DNA of 64,000 nt from Odiellus spinosus (lineage: Eukaryota > Arthropoda > Arachnida > Opiliones > Phalangiidae), in the NCBI GenBank assembly GCA_963920705.1, contig OY987227.1:21911434-21975433 (forward strand). The letters run 5' to 3'. Shown piece by piece: positions 1-11,915 of the stretch. The notes below the pieces were generated by a model, which ran no database searches, was not told where the DNA came from, and was given only the letters and a program-made list of their open reading frames with translations. Position 1 is the stretch's first letter. Each line of letters begins with the position of its first letter. The translations under genes were made by a program, and so were the position numbers.

Positions 1-564
1 AAATATATATACCGGTATCTTCCTGTTTGAAATTGGGAGCTTTAAGTTTTCAAAAGATCACCTTTTAGTTTGAGAGGTCGTGTTTTTTAGATGATGTATG
101 TGAAGGGTGTGATTTGCCCGAGGCTTTCAGATATCTCCAAGCTTTTCTGCAAGACGTGGGATATCTGGGTACATATTAAGTATCCTTATTGTTGATTACG
201 ATTGAAAAAAAGGAAGTTAAATCCTATGGGAAACCGTGTTTAATCAAATTTACAGGGCCACCCTATGGCGTCGCTACTGGTCAAAGATAAAATTCTACCT
301 GGGATTATACAGGTTTACAGTGACAGTCAAAGAACAATGTTTCAAAATTTGAACATTTTGGAGCCCCCATCCAAAAAACGGTAAACTAATTTCATCTTAT
401 AAAAATTAAGTTACACCATGAATTTATAAATTCATGGTTACACGCAGAACACGATGGTGCAATTCTTAATTGGATAACAACCGATGGAAAGCTTAAGATA
501 AAATTATTAAAAGCTAGCACTGCAGATGAAGAGCATCTACATGAACCCTAAAAGAAAAATATTA

Positions 565-867
565 ATTGAGCTGCGTTCATACTAGGCCTTAGAATCGATT
601 TAAACAGTTTCAAAACGTTTCGCTAGAGTCGTGTGAACGGGAAAGCGTCTTATCTCGAATCGATTTGACTCGATTTCTCGAAACTGCTTCGGGAACCAGT
701 TTATAACTGATTCGATTTCAATAACCAAGAGATGAAGCTACAATAAATCGATTTATTAAGATAATACGTGAACATATGACGCTTAAAACGATTTCTAGCG
801 CTTTGAATATCTGTTTGATTTTACCGTTTCAAATCGATTAAGAAATGCTAGTGTGACCGTAGCTTAA
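565..867. mobile_element. Degraded inverted-repeat element (MITE-like)
   Basis: The left end contains GAGCTGCGTTCATACTAG. The right end, reverse-complemented, contains AAGCTACGGTCACACTAG. Both are followed by an AATCGATTT-like block, so the ends form an imperfect inverted repeat of about 40 bp. The ends resemble the element at 29.8 kb. No clean target-site duplication was found, which suggests an old insertion. Confidence 0.45.
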
Positions 868-1799
868 GATTGATACCATGTGCGCGTCGTTTTCATCCTG
901 AACGCCGGTGCGCTGCAGTTAAAATCCTTTAAAATCTTTCTACGCGCCTGTAGAAGTGTTCTAACGGTAGATCTTGGTTGCTTAGGGTGCAGACCGCCAA
1001 TAGGGGCAGATTTATTAATGCGGTATAAGTACCGCATCCTTAATACATATTTTCCAAAAAAATTAAACAAACTTTCATTGGTTGTGATTTTTAAAAATTA
1101 TACCATCGTGAACAGCATATAAAGGGATTTTGTGCACAAAGCTTTTGAACTAATTGAAACGGCTATTCCAGTAAATTTCGTTGCTCCTTCCTTTTGAAGC
1201 TTAAAATTTTGCTAGCGTTGCTTATGTGATAAATGATCCATATGCAGTGCATTGTTAAAATTTGGGTCTTAAGGCAAAATATATAGAAATATAATTTTAA
1301 ATTTTCATAATATCAGCAATTTTCATTAAAAATACTGAAGATTAAATTAAAGAGTTTAGTACATATAATTTCTATATTTTTTCACCTTTGTTTTCTAAGT
1401 TATAAATGTGTAAATATAGTTTTGCCAATACGCTCCGACCTCAATCAGTATTACTCATTTTTAAAGCTTATAGCCTTAGAAATTCTTTCGTTGGTAACTG
1501 GCATCTTTGTGGAAGAAAAATTCCACCTTTGAGTAAAAATTCGTAAACTACAATAACATCTAAGAGATTTATTCCGAAAAATGATGAAAGATGGGGTTGC
1601 ATATTGGGAATTGTTGAGAATGAAGGAAGCCAAAAAATAAGGACCACGCAAATCGTTTCGGCTGTCCCACGGAGGAAATACACCAGAGTCAAATACCAGA
1701 TCTTTATCTACATTATAACGATCCCTGATCTCAAACCTTCAAAACTATAGCTTATTTTCGTTGCACTCTACGAATGGATCGAACTCGTTCTAAGTTCCC
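868..1799. other. 5' flank, nothing recognised
   Basis: AT-rich sequence with scattered short ORFs on both strands that lack family similarity. No RNA gene, repeat or promoter element was recognised. Confidence 0.6.
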
Positions 1800-3673
1800 C
1801 GCTGCGTAAAACTCCGCCACCACACACCTGCAGAACTAAAGCTTCTATGTAGGGAGGATAGTGGACTGGGCCAAGCCATCCCAGGGAGAGAAAGAGAAAA
1901 TATTCCAAGAGCGACCAGCATGCGGCTGGGATACGAATTTTTAAGAAAGATGGTGGTGCGATGGTTTCATTTCAAAAAAGAGAGGGGGTACGCGACGTAC
2001 GTACATCGTTTGGATCAGCCCGAAAAGATACACACACACACACATTTATCTATACGGGACTGATCTCTCCTAGGTTAAAAAACCCCCATGACAGAAAAAA
2101 GGGGGCTTAAATATTTCTCTCATTTCTTGCATCTCGACGCCAGCTTCGCCCCTCCACCCGTCTTTCGCTCCATCTCAGCCGGTATGTATACGTCATTGTA
2201 CCGCCTCTTTATCCTTGGAATGCGAAGTTTATTTTTTTTTTTTTTCTGGTGGCCGCGGTGAAGAGAAAGATCGTAAAGAAATAAGGGAGGCAAACGCTTG
2301 GCCAAAGAAGAGAGAGAGAAGGTAAAGGGGGGTCTTTGAGCTAGGGAAAGTCTGAGAAGGGCAAAGAAAAAAAAAAAAAAAAAATAGAGAATTCAAGAAC
2401 CGGTGTGCCTCGCGCGCCCATAATACCGAATAGAGCCGGCGGCGTTTTACCGTCGACTATATTTTCTCGACCCCCCAAACCTAAAATCTTAACCCCCCGC
2501 GGAAAAAATCTGGTCGTTCGAGCACGATCCCGAGCTGCCATAGAGGTAGGGCCAAAAAGAACCCCACCGAAAAATTTGGTCTGGCGGAGGTAAACGCGAT
2601 TAGAGAAGAGACCGCGTGCAAAAGGAACGGACAGAGTGTGAATGCGTGATAGAATTCTAGGAGCTTAACCATCAACGCGGCACGGTCGATCTCGAGAACG
2701 TCGGTTCAAAAGGTTTTCTAGATTTCGGACCTTTTATTCGCGCCAATCGAAGAAAGTTTTAGGGTGAATCGGGCGTCCTTTTCGCACCTCGAAGAGCAAA
2801 TACAAAAAATCGCGGGAGCCAAAGACCAAGGATCCTTCGAGAGAGTTGAAGTGATAGAGAGGGGAAGAGAACGAGCGGGAGATACGAAGAAGGTAGCATA
2901 GAGAGAGAGAGAAAAAAAAATTCTCCCAAAAAAAAAAAAAATAAAAAAAAGAAGCCCCGTCTGCCGAAGACACGTCGGTCCAGTTCTCGTCCTGGCCCGG
3001 GGCTCGCGAAAATGCAAAGCAGGTAAAGTCGAAGAAGAGAAGACGCTAGTTCGGAGGGGTAACGCCAAAAGGACTGCTTGTGCATGCTGGATAGCTGAGG
3101 CCCCGGCAACAGTATCGCGTTTCTTTAGACCAGAGATATATTCCGCTGATACTTTGGCCCCTGTTTATTAATGCGCGAAAAAAATGTCTAGTTTAACGAC
3201 GTAACCAGCGGAACGCGTGTCCGAGTTCTACTTCCGAGTGACCAACAAAAAACACCACCGCGTTGGGTCGAGGATTAATCTAAGTACGCGACGCGAGTAT
3301 CACCTTTCTCTCGGATGAGTGATTTTTAAGAAAAAAATTCAAGTTCGCGCCGTAAGAAAGTATCCATCTAGGATGACTTTGGAATCCAACGGAGGCGTCG
3401 ACTTCGTCGTTGGAAGGTCGGCATTCTGGTTTCGGCATCGTGGCGCCGGACCCGCGGCCGCCTCGCCGATATGGTAAACTCAGATAAGTTTCCCAAATTT
3501 CCTAGGTGATCCCTATTTTCCCCCTCATATATTTGCGTTCGCGTTAAAATTGTTTTCGCGCGTTAGTTTGTTTATTTTCGGTTCGCGATCGTCATGACTA
3601 AAAATATTGGTACGGAGAGGAGATAGTAACTTTTAGTTATTCAAAAACATACCCGTTGGATATTTTACGCGAA
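1800..3673 (+). promoter_or_regulatory. CpG- and purine-rich 5' flank, probable fat promoter and 5' UTR
   Basis: Compared with the AT-rich intron, this stretch is richer in CG dinucleotides and in GA or A tracts (for example about 2880-2955), with an AC microsatellite near 2030-2044. It lies directly upstream of the fat start, so it probably contains the promoter and leader. I cannot place a transcription start, TATA box or leader intron with confidence. The short ORFs here are composition artefacts. Confidence 0.45.
3594..3626 (+). other. Upstream ORF of 10 codons in the presumed fat leader
   Basis: An ATG at 3594 opens a 10-codon frame that stops at TAG 3624-3626, 47 bases before the fat ATG and in a different frame. 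If the 5' UTR covers this region it could lower fat translation through reinitiation. Conservation is unknown. Confidence 0.4.
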
Positions 3674-6600
3674 ATGGGTAGAATCGTCAACGGGGCGTTC
3701 GGTGTGAAACGAGGTCTCGGAGTCGCTCAACTAGTCCCTTTAGCTCTGTCCTTGTTCTTGGTAAGGTACGCCCAGGGCCAAGGCCCCGGTGTGGCCCTGT
3801 CCGGAGTGCAAATGAAATCACGCGAGGCGGACACTAGAATTCAATTCGAAATAGAAGAAGGTAAACCCGCTGGGACATTGGTGGGAACCATACCCATTAA
3901 GCCGAATTTCGTGTATCGATTCAACGATCAGCCCAAAGAGTTCGTGTTAAACGGGACGACGGGTGAAATCAGGACGGCCGTCGAAATCGATCGCGAAAGT
4001 CTGAGAAGTGACCGGTTCGATCTAGTGGTGTTAAGTTCGCAACCCACTTACCCGATCGAGGTGCGCGTGGTTATTGTCGACGTTAACGATAACGCGCCAG
4101 TTTTTCCAGAGCCCAGTCTCAATATCACGTTCTCGGAGAGCGCCAACGTCGGAACGCGAGTGATACTGGACACGGCGACTGACGGGGACGCGGGCGTCAA
4201 CGACATCACCACTGATTACAAAATAGTATCCGGTAACGATGAGAGCAAATTCCGATTAGTGGTCACGACAAACCCTTCCGGGGAGACCCCGTATTTACAC
4301 CTGGAAACGACGGGTAAAGTCGACCGGGAAGACCAATCTCATTACCAACTTAATATCTCAGGCCAAGACGGCGGAGTACCTCCCCAATACGGATACCTAC
4401 AACTCAACATAACCATCCTTGACGTCAACGATAATCCTCCTATTTTCGACCATAGCGACTACTCGGTCAGTTTGAACGAAAGCGTACCTCCCGGCACCAG
4501 CGTTCTGCAAGTCAGAGCGACGGACGACGATGAGGGTGACAATGCTAAAATCAGTTACTTCTTGAGTGACACGGAGGTTCAATTCGTGGTTGATCCGAGA
4601 ACTGGGGTTATCTCGACACTGGAACCCCTGAGTTGCCAACAAAATTGCCCCACCCTTGACAAGTGTCCCAAAAGTTGCGTTTTCACGGTTTTCGCCCGGG
4701 ATCACGGGTCGCCTAGACAAGATGGCAGAGCTTACGTCACGGTTAACCTAGTAGATGCCAACGATCACGATCCTAAAATACGCTTTCGGTTCTTTCCGAC
4801 GACGGCCACACACGCAACGGTGGACGAAAACGCCCAAAACGGTTCGGTTGTGGCGGCGGTCAGCGTTATCGATTACGACGAAGGCGATAATGGGGATACA
4901 TACGTCGAGATACAAGGTGGCAACGAACTGAATCATTTTCGATTAGAAACGACACGAAGTTTTGACATTGTCCGGGTGAATGGTATATTGGATCGTGAAC
5001 AAATACCCAAGTATAACCTGACTATCACTGCCAAGGATAAAGGCTCACCACCCAGGAGTTCAACTTCCTTCTTGATCATCCACGTCAATGACGTGAACGA
5101 TCACGAACCCGTTTTCGAAAAGAACGAATACTCGGCTATTCTGAGTGAACTGGTACCCTCGGGAACTTACGTAGCCGGAATTACGGCGACGGACGAAGAC
5201 ACTGGGATCAATTCCAATATATTTTACTCAATAGTCTCGGGCAACGACCGACGATGGTTTAATATCGATTTGTACACGGGACTTGTCACAACGGTGGCTA
5301 ATTTGGATAGAGAAACTCAGGATTTCGTAGAATTAAAAATAACAGCTAGAGACGGTGGACCCAATCCGAAGTACACGTATACCTATTTAAAGATACAAAT
5401 ACTGGACGAAAATGACGAACCACCCTTATTCTCGCAAGTCTACATCAACGTTTCACTATCAGAAAACGCCCCTCAAAATTCTTTGGTTTCGGTTGTCTCG
5501 GCGGTTGACAACGATTTGGGAACAAACGGCAGCTTACTATATTCCCTGCACGAAGATGTAGAAATAAGGTACCCAAATACATTCCATTTAGACCCAACTT
5601 ACGGTCGGTTAACGACGAAGACTAGGCTGGACAGAGAAATCATACCTGTTTATTACATAAAAGTCGTGGCTAGAGATCAAGGGCAAGTACCTTTAACATC
5701 CACGGCAACAGTTCAACTGAATATATTAGACGTTAATGATAATGCTCCTGTATTTTATCCAAAACAATACTTGGCCAAAGTCGACCCTGATTCCAAAGCG
5801 GGACTGGAGGTGTTAAAAGTGAGTGCCACCGACAAAGACGAAGGTCGACACGCTATAGTGTCCTACTATATCGTTAGTGGGGCCGACGGAAAATTTGAAA
5901 TCGACGAGTCGACCGGTGTTATTCGCACCCGAGTACAACTGAACCGCTCTTTAAAATCCAGATACGAGCTAGTTGTAGCAGCGTCGAACCCGGGAGATCG
6001 TGAAGTTAGTCAGAACGCTCTGGTTCTTGTTTTTGTCGTTGACTCGAAGCAGAATCAAATAGCGTTTGGAGAAAGTAGAGGTTACGCTTTCGTGGTGGAA
6101 GAAGATCCGGCCAACAGGGACCCAAACGTTGGTAGAGAAGTTGGAAGAGTATCCCTAACAAGGGCGTCCAGTTCAACGGGGGTAAAATACACATTAGCCG
6201 ACGGGGATTATTTAGGATGGTACAAAATAGATGAACGCTCCGGTATAATTACCACAGCCAAGGCAGTTGACCGAGAATTGGAATCAAAATCAGTCTTGAA
6301 GGTTGTTGCTTATGGACCGAGTCATTACGCTGTGACACGAGTGAATATTACTATCAGGGATATAAACGATTGCTCCCCGGAATTTTCCAGACTGAAAGAG
6401 AGGGCGGATATTTACGAGAACTGGCCCGTTGGTCACGAAGTATTTTTATCTACGGCCTTAGACAAAGACGAAGGAATAAACAGCTTGGTAGAATATAGTC
6501 TCGGGGAAGACACGTCTAGTTCATTTCGAATTGATCGAAAGAGGGGAATGATATACTTGAACAAGCCGTTAAAGCTAGTCGCCGGTGAGGAATACAACGT

Positions 6601-8935
6601 CGAAGTCATTGCCAAAGACTCTGGTACCCCGCCATTGTCTTCTAGACAAATAGTGACAGTATCGGTTCTAGACGTGAATGACCATACACCATTATTCGAT
6701 CATCTGAGCTACGAAACGTCTCTTTTGGAATCGACATCATTAAACGAAAGATTCTTCTCGGTACTAGCCACAGACGCTGATACGGGACCTAATGGTAAAA
6801 TATCTTACAAAATAACCGAAGGCAACGAAGATAAAAAATTTGGAATATTCCCCGACGGTTTCATCTACGTTAAAAGTTCTTTAGATAGAGAAACCAGAGA
6901 TTACTACTCGTTGACCATTATGGCCAAAGACAACGGGACAAAGCCAAGAATGTCCGAAGTGGCCGTAGTTATCCATGTGGTAGATGAAAACGATAACAGT
7001 CCGCAATTTGAAAACAAAACTTTTACGTTTTATATCGCCGAAAACGAAGCACCTGACACTTACGTCGGTAAACTAACTGCGGATGATCAGGACAAAGGGC
7101 GCAACGCCGAGTTAACTTACTCAATAAGCACCAACCAAAATGACTTTGTCGTTGACCCCAAAACTGGATTAATCAGAACACTGAAAGATTTTGATCGAGA
7201 AAAACTAATGGAAATATCCGGCCACGATTACATCGTTATGGAGGCCATCGTTTTAGATGGCGGTCTAACGAGGTTAAGGGACGAAGCCAAAGTCATAGTT
7301 TACGTTACAGACGTGAATGACAACTCTCCGGTCTTTGTCCGTACCCCTTATAGAACTACCATTTCTGAAGGTGCCCCTCTAAGATCGCAAGTACTTAGGG
7401 TAACGGCGACTGACGCCGATGACGGCCTCAATGGAAATGTCCTGTACAAAATTACCGGTGGTAACGAAGAAGGCTGCTTCGAAATAGACGATTCGTCTGG
7501 CCAAATAACGTTGACTAAGACCCTAGATCGGGAAAGAACACAAACCTACGAACTAGCCATACAAGCTAAGGATACGGCCGAAAGTTCTTCGCCTAACATT
7601 GCCAGACATACCTCTACCGCGTCAGTCACTATTAACGTCCTAGATGAAAACGACAACAACCCAAAATTCGTTGTAGCCAAACAAGAAACCGAAATATTTG
7701 AAAACACCCAGGTGGGTTATCGTATATTCAATTTCTCGGCTACTGATGCCGATTTGGGTTCAAATAGTGACGTATCTTACACTATCGCGGCAGGCAATAT
7801 CAAAGAAACATTTAGAATCGACCCAACAACCGGGGTTTTGCATTTGGTGCGACCCTTGGACTACGAGGAACAAAGCGTATTTTATTTGAACGTCACGGCC
7901 CACGATGGTGGTGCGCCCAGACTTACTTCGACCATACCTTTCACAGTCAGAGTAGTGGACGTCAACGACAACTCACCGTTATTCCCTAATGTCGCCATCG
8001 TTAGGCAAATTGAAGAAGGAATCCCGGTGAACACCCCGGTTGTTACAGTAACTGCCGAGGACAAAGATTCGGGGGTCAACGGCAAAGTAAATTACCGTAT
8101 TTCGCAACAAGAACCACCCGGTCAACATTTTGACATTAAAAAAGATACAGGGGTTATATTCACTGCCAACAAAATTGATCGCGAATTCAGCGACAGTTAC
8201 AAACTGACCGTAGTAGCTGAAGACCAAGCCTCGCCAGAATCATCCCGACTATCCGCGGATAAAACGGTTACCATCATAGTAGAAGACATTAACGACAACG
8301 CCCCAACATTCGTATCCATGGATACGGGAGTCATACCGGAGGGGTCCGAAAGGGCGCGCGTCATTATGACACTATCCGCCACAGATAACGACGCCAATAC
8401 AAACGGGATGGTCACCTACGAGTTAGTCGAAGGTCACGGTGACCTCTTCTTTCTGGATAGAACGTCCGGGGAACTTTACTTATCACGAGCGGTAGAAAAA
8501 CCGTCCGTTATTTACCACCTAACGATACAAGCGACGGACGAGGCGGTACTGTCTCAACGCAAATCGTCGCGTAATAAAATAACGGTCATAGGAGCATCGA
8601 AAAAATCGGACGGTCCCATCTTTTCGGCCACGGAATATTCGGGTTCGGTTTTCGAGAACGAAGCGGCGGGCACCAGCGTCTTAACGGTTCGCGCCTCCTA
8701 CCCAACCTCTTTGACCGCCGACAGCGACTCGCGACAAGTATCGGTGGTTGAGTACTTCTTGACCAGCGTTCAATCAAACGGCGCGCCCCAACAACGCGTG
8801 TTCGCGATCAACCGACAAAGCGGAGTGATCTCGACCTCGGCCATTTTGGATAGAGAAGCTGGCGCCAGAGTCTACGAGTTGGAAGTGTACGCCGTTGATA
8901 TTGGATCGACGACGCCCAAAACATCCAAATGCAAG
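3674..8935 (+). CDS. ft: Fat protocadherin, first large coding exon (N-terminal half of ectodomain), partial at 3' end
   Basis: Encodes 1754 residues of a giant type I cadherin that binds Dachsous on neighbouring cells and signals planar polarity and Hippo growth control. Residues about 10-35 form a signal peptide (basic start, core LVPLALSLFLV, then AQGQG). Cadherin repeats follow every 100-115 residues. Calcium-binding DxNDx linkers lie at about residues 136, 250, 361, 473, 578, 686, 896, 1000, 1104, 1213, 1324, 1429 and 1538, giving 15 complete repeats; the sixteenth is cut by the splice site. Stretches such as VVLSSQPTYPIEVR and SCVFTVFARDHGSPRQDGR match insect Fat as I remember it, not Dachsous or Fat-like. 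ATG 3674 is the first ATG after in-frame stop 3599, with a favourable context (G at -3 and +4). The last codon, AAG 8933-8935, abuts a GT donor in phase 0. Remaining cadherin, EGF/laminin-G, membrane and cytoplasmic parts must lie downstream of the window. Confidence 0.93.
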
Positions 8936-8941
8936 GTAACC
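8933..8941 (+). other. ft: Splice donor ending fat coding exon 1
   Basis: AAG|GTAACC fits the donor consensus. Cutting after 8935 leaves the frame in phase 0, exactly where similarity to insect Fat ends: the protein reads TSKCK, and Drosophila Fat continues with a V.VTVLDKND-type linker. Beyond it the frame runs only 21 non-cadherin codons to a stop at 8999-9001, which supports the boundary. Confidence 0.85.
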
Positions 8942-9001
8942 ATCGTCACTTTTAAATTCATTTTTAAAACTAACCAAACTTTCAGCTTGAAAACAATATA
9001 A

Positions 9002-10042
9002 AATGTACGGGCAAGGTGTGATATTTTGCTAGTTATCACCTGTTCATACTATGTATTTTAAGCTTTTTTTAAGTACAGTTCAGTTAGATGGAAGTGTGCT
9101 TTTTGATATACGGAAATGATATAGAACAAATGGGATAAACATCTAAAAATCAAGTTTTTTTTTAAGTTTAGTTTCGCTTATTTGTGCAGATTTGCTTAAA
9201 GTTACATTAATAATGAAGACTTATCTTTACCTAAGTCGAATATTTCGTCACTAATAATATACCAAATTATGTTAAGTCATAAAATGGTAACAAATGATAC
9301 TCAGCTCGCTAATGCGTCAAATATAGACATTTGAAGGGAGGGTAAAAACACTACAAGGTGCAAAGCTAGAAAATACGATTTTTTTTTTTTTACTTTTATC
9401 TCATTTATCTGGAGATATATTGGCGGGCCCCTTGTCGACAATAGCCAGCAGAGAATCTATACACATTAAATAACAAGAGTTAGCTCACTATTTTGGTCAG
9501 CAAGTTCAAAATCACTTTAAGGGACATATTTACAAATTATCACTAGTTTTTCCCCGGTATTTATACTTGGACACGCTGAACTTTAATTTATTTTCGATAA
9601 CATTTTTTTTCCCTCGAAACTGGTAGTGCCCTTATAGGAAGCGAAGACCCCTTAGGCTTAAATGGCTTTAAAAGGCGGCGGCGTTATAATTGATAAGTGG
9701 TCCTTCTCTTTATATTCTTCAAAATCATTCCCCTTCGCTCGTTCTTTATAATTTTGTTCTTAAAAGAGTTTTTATTTCGTAATAACTGATTCTCGACAAA
9801 CCATTAACCTCGTAATATCGCGCTTATAGATTATCGTAACTGGTGAAGGTCTAATTCCAAGAGAAAACGGCTGCCAATGAACTATCCACTGTCTCTGTCT
9901 GATACACTAAAAGAGATTTCCACCTCAAAACGTATAAAGAAGTCGTAAAAAAATAATGCAGGGTAGAACAGATCAAAATAAAAATAAAATAAAATAAAAA
10001 CTTCTATACTGAAAAAATCTTAATTTTTTACCATATCCTATG
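9002..10042. other. Intronic, nothing recognised
   Basis: AT-rich sequence with short homopolymers (T run near 9380) and AAAATA runs near 9980. A GCGGCGGCG-like patch lies near 9675. No gene or repeat structure seen. Confidence 0.6.
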
Positions 10043-10050
10043 TTAATAAT

Positions 10051-10489
10051 GGTAGGATTTCACTTTATCTAACTAACCCAACAAACACTTTTTCCGACTA
10101 ATTAGACCATGGGGAGTTCAAAAAAAAATAGTTAAAAAAATATTGGCCCGCCGCAAATATTTTTAATTTTTTTTTGAAAATTTGAAATTCCCATGCTAAA
10201 ATCCCATAGAATGCACCATAGGTTGGGTTAGGTTAGGTTAGATAAAGTGCAATCCTACAACCTAACCTAACCTCACCTAACCTAACCTAACCCAACCCAA
10301 CTTAACCTAACCCAACCTATGGTGCATTCTATGGGATTTTAGCATGGGAATTTCAAATTTTCAAAAAAAAATTAAAAATATTTGCGGCGGGCCAATATTT
10401 TTTAACTATTTTTTTTTTTTTGAACTCCCCATGGTCTAATTAGTCGGAAAAAAGTGTTTGTTGGGTTAGTTAGATAGTGCAATCCTACC
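10051..10489. mobile_element. 439-bp near-perfect foldback transposon with 8-bp TSD and TTAGG-like core
   Basis: Ends are GGTAGGATT and AATCCTACC, with inverted arms of about 180 bp that are almost identical. The 8-bp duplication TTAATAAT lies at 10043-10050 and 10490-10497. The centre (about 10222-10316) consists of TTAGG/CCTAA-type repeats, the arthropod telomere motif, plus an inner copy of the end motif (GTGCAATCCTAC). No ORF, so non-autonomous. An 8-bp duplication is seen in hAT, Merlin and P groups; the GG terminus would suit Merlin, but this is not resolved. Confidence 0.88.
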
Positions 10490-10779
10490 TTAATAATTTA
10501 TAACATTAATATAATCTACGTCTATATTCTTATACTCTTGATCAAGGAGAATTTGCATAATGGTTGTTACGCAGTACACTTGAGGAAATAATAACGATAT
10601 AAAACAACTTTCAATCTACAAATCAATCTGTTTAACATTTAAAAAAAAAATTATATATTATAAGAAAACATTGAAGTCATAAAAATAACAAGTTTAAGTT
10701 AAAAACTGACTTAACGAGGCCTTGATAAAAGAACTAGATAACTGAACTTTACAAGCAAAACACCCGGTTTTATTTAAAA

Positions 10780-11130
10780 GGCTATAGGACGAAACTTGAC
10801 CAAATTTAACCAGATCGAAAAAATATTTAAATATGATATTTATTTTTTCTGCTATTAATATTTGACGCAGTTTTATTAAAACTTCACTTCGTCCCAACCT
10901 TGAAAAAAGGCAACATCTTCCATAGAAACAGCTTCATTTTAATGCCTCTTTCGGTTGGTTTCAAGGTTGGCAAAAGTCTAGATTATCCTATACTTTGACC
11001 CTATCTTGAAAAAATTCAAATCTTCAATAGAAACCGTTCTAATACCAACTATTTCTACGTAAATTTGGAATATTTTGACCAATATCGAAAAATTAAAATT
11101 ACAATATATTTTTCCATAGAAGCTTGTATC
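10780..11130. repeat. Degenerate tandem repeat, unit about 85-107 bp, related to 39.08-39.27 kb
   Basis: Units carry a block like ACCTTGAAAAAAGGCAACAT followed by a GGTTTCAAGGTTGG block and TCCTATACTTTGA, with decayed copies starting near 10890, 10997 and 11078. The same units appear at 39080-39265. Between-unit decay indicates age. Confidence 0.5.
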
Positions 11131-11516
11131 GATTTTTTGATACGTTCCACTCTGTTTATCTAACATAACTCCGCCTCAAATCGGGTTAAAATATAGTATG
11201 GAAACCACTTCTAGACAGTTTAAAGACGATAAAAGAAAATTGAAAGGTTTCCGAAGGTTTCGCGTTGGCAAAAATTGTTGAAAGGTTTTTCGATAAAAAA
11301 AAATATTTAAAATTCATATATATTTCAAGATAAGAGCGAACTAAAGTTAAAGTGAGATGTATAATGTTGTACAAAAAATATTGTACCTTACGAAATGAAT
11401 TATTTCAATGAAATTTGTTGAATAAAGGCTACTTTTCACTAGGCAGAAATTTGTTTAACCTAATTACAGGTTTCGTGCATAGTCGCAAAATTGAAGATTA
11501 GTTCATTTTGTATTAA

Positions 11517-11911
11517 AGGGAGAATGCAACCTAACAATAAGTGATTTTTTTATCGATTCTTATCGTTTAAATAGGCCTAGTCCAACAGTTAAAAAAATTC
11601 CAAACAAATATTAAATTAGAAATAAATTTAAAACTTAGCATCAAAATAGGCTTATGCCTAGTTGGATAACTCCCCGTATAAGGGTTAGAGACCAATGACA
11701 TTGATCATGGAGATTCTGCATTCCCCGTATAAGAGCCATCGATCAATGTCATTGGTCGAATGTTTTTATATTGGGAGCTCAGGTGATCTCCATGAATCCA
11801 GCTAAGCCTATTTTTAGGGTAAGTTTTAAATTTATTTATAGTTTAATACTTGTTTTTAATATTTTTACTGTTGGATTAGGCCTATTTAAACGACAAGGTT
11901 GCATTCTCCCT
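11517..11911. mobile_element. 395-bp TTAA-flanked MITE (AGGGAGAATGCAACC family), complete copy
   Basis: Ends are AGGGAGAATGCAACC and its reverse complement, flanked by TTAA at 11513-11516 and 11912-11915. Long internal arms mirror each other: the GTTTAAATAGGCCTA blocks, the TAGGCTTA/TAAGCCTA blocks and the ATGGAGAT/ATCTCCAT blocks. Partial copies lie at 18.7 and 22.9-23.3 kb. TTAA target use is typical of piggyBac- or Kolobok-type transposases; none is encoded here. Confidence 0.85.
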
Positions 11912-11915
11912 TTAA

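Noticed and set aside
3656..3673. Fat frame could start at TTG 3656
   Set aside because: It is a non-ATG codon in a eukaryote; the in-frame ATG at 3674 has a good context and is followed at once by a signal peptide.
8936..8985. Tiny 50-bp intron (GT 8936 to AG 8985) joining to more coding sequence
   Set aside because: The following frame reads about 11 residues without cadherin character and then stops; it does not match the expected linker.
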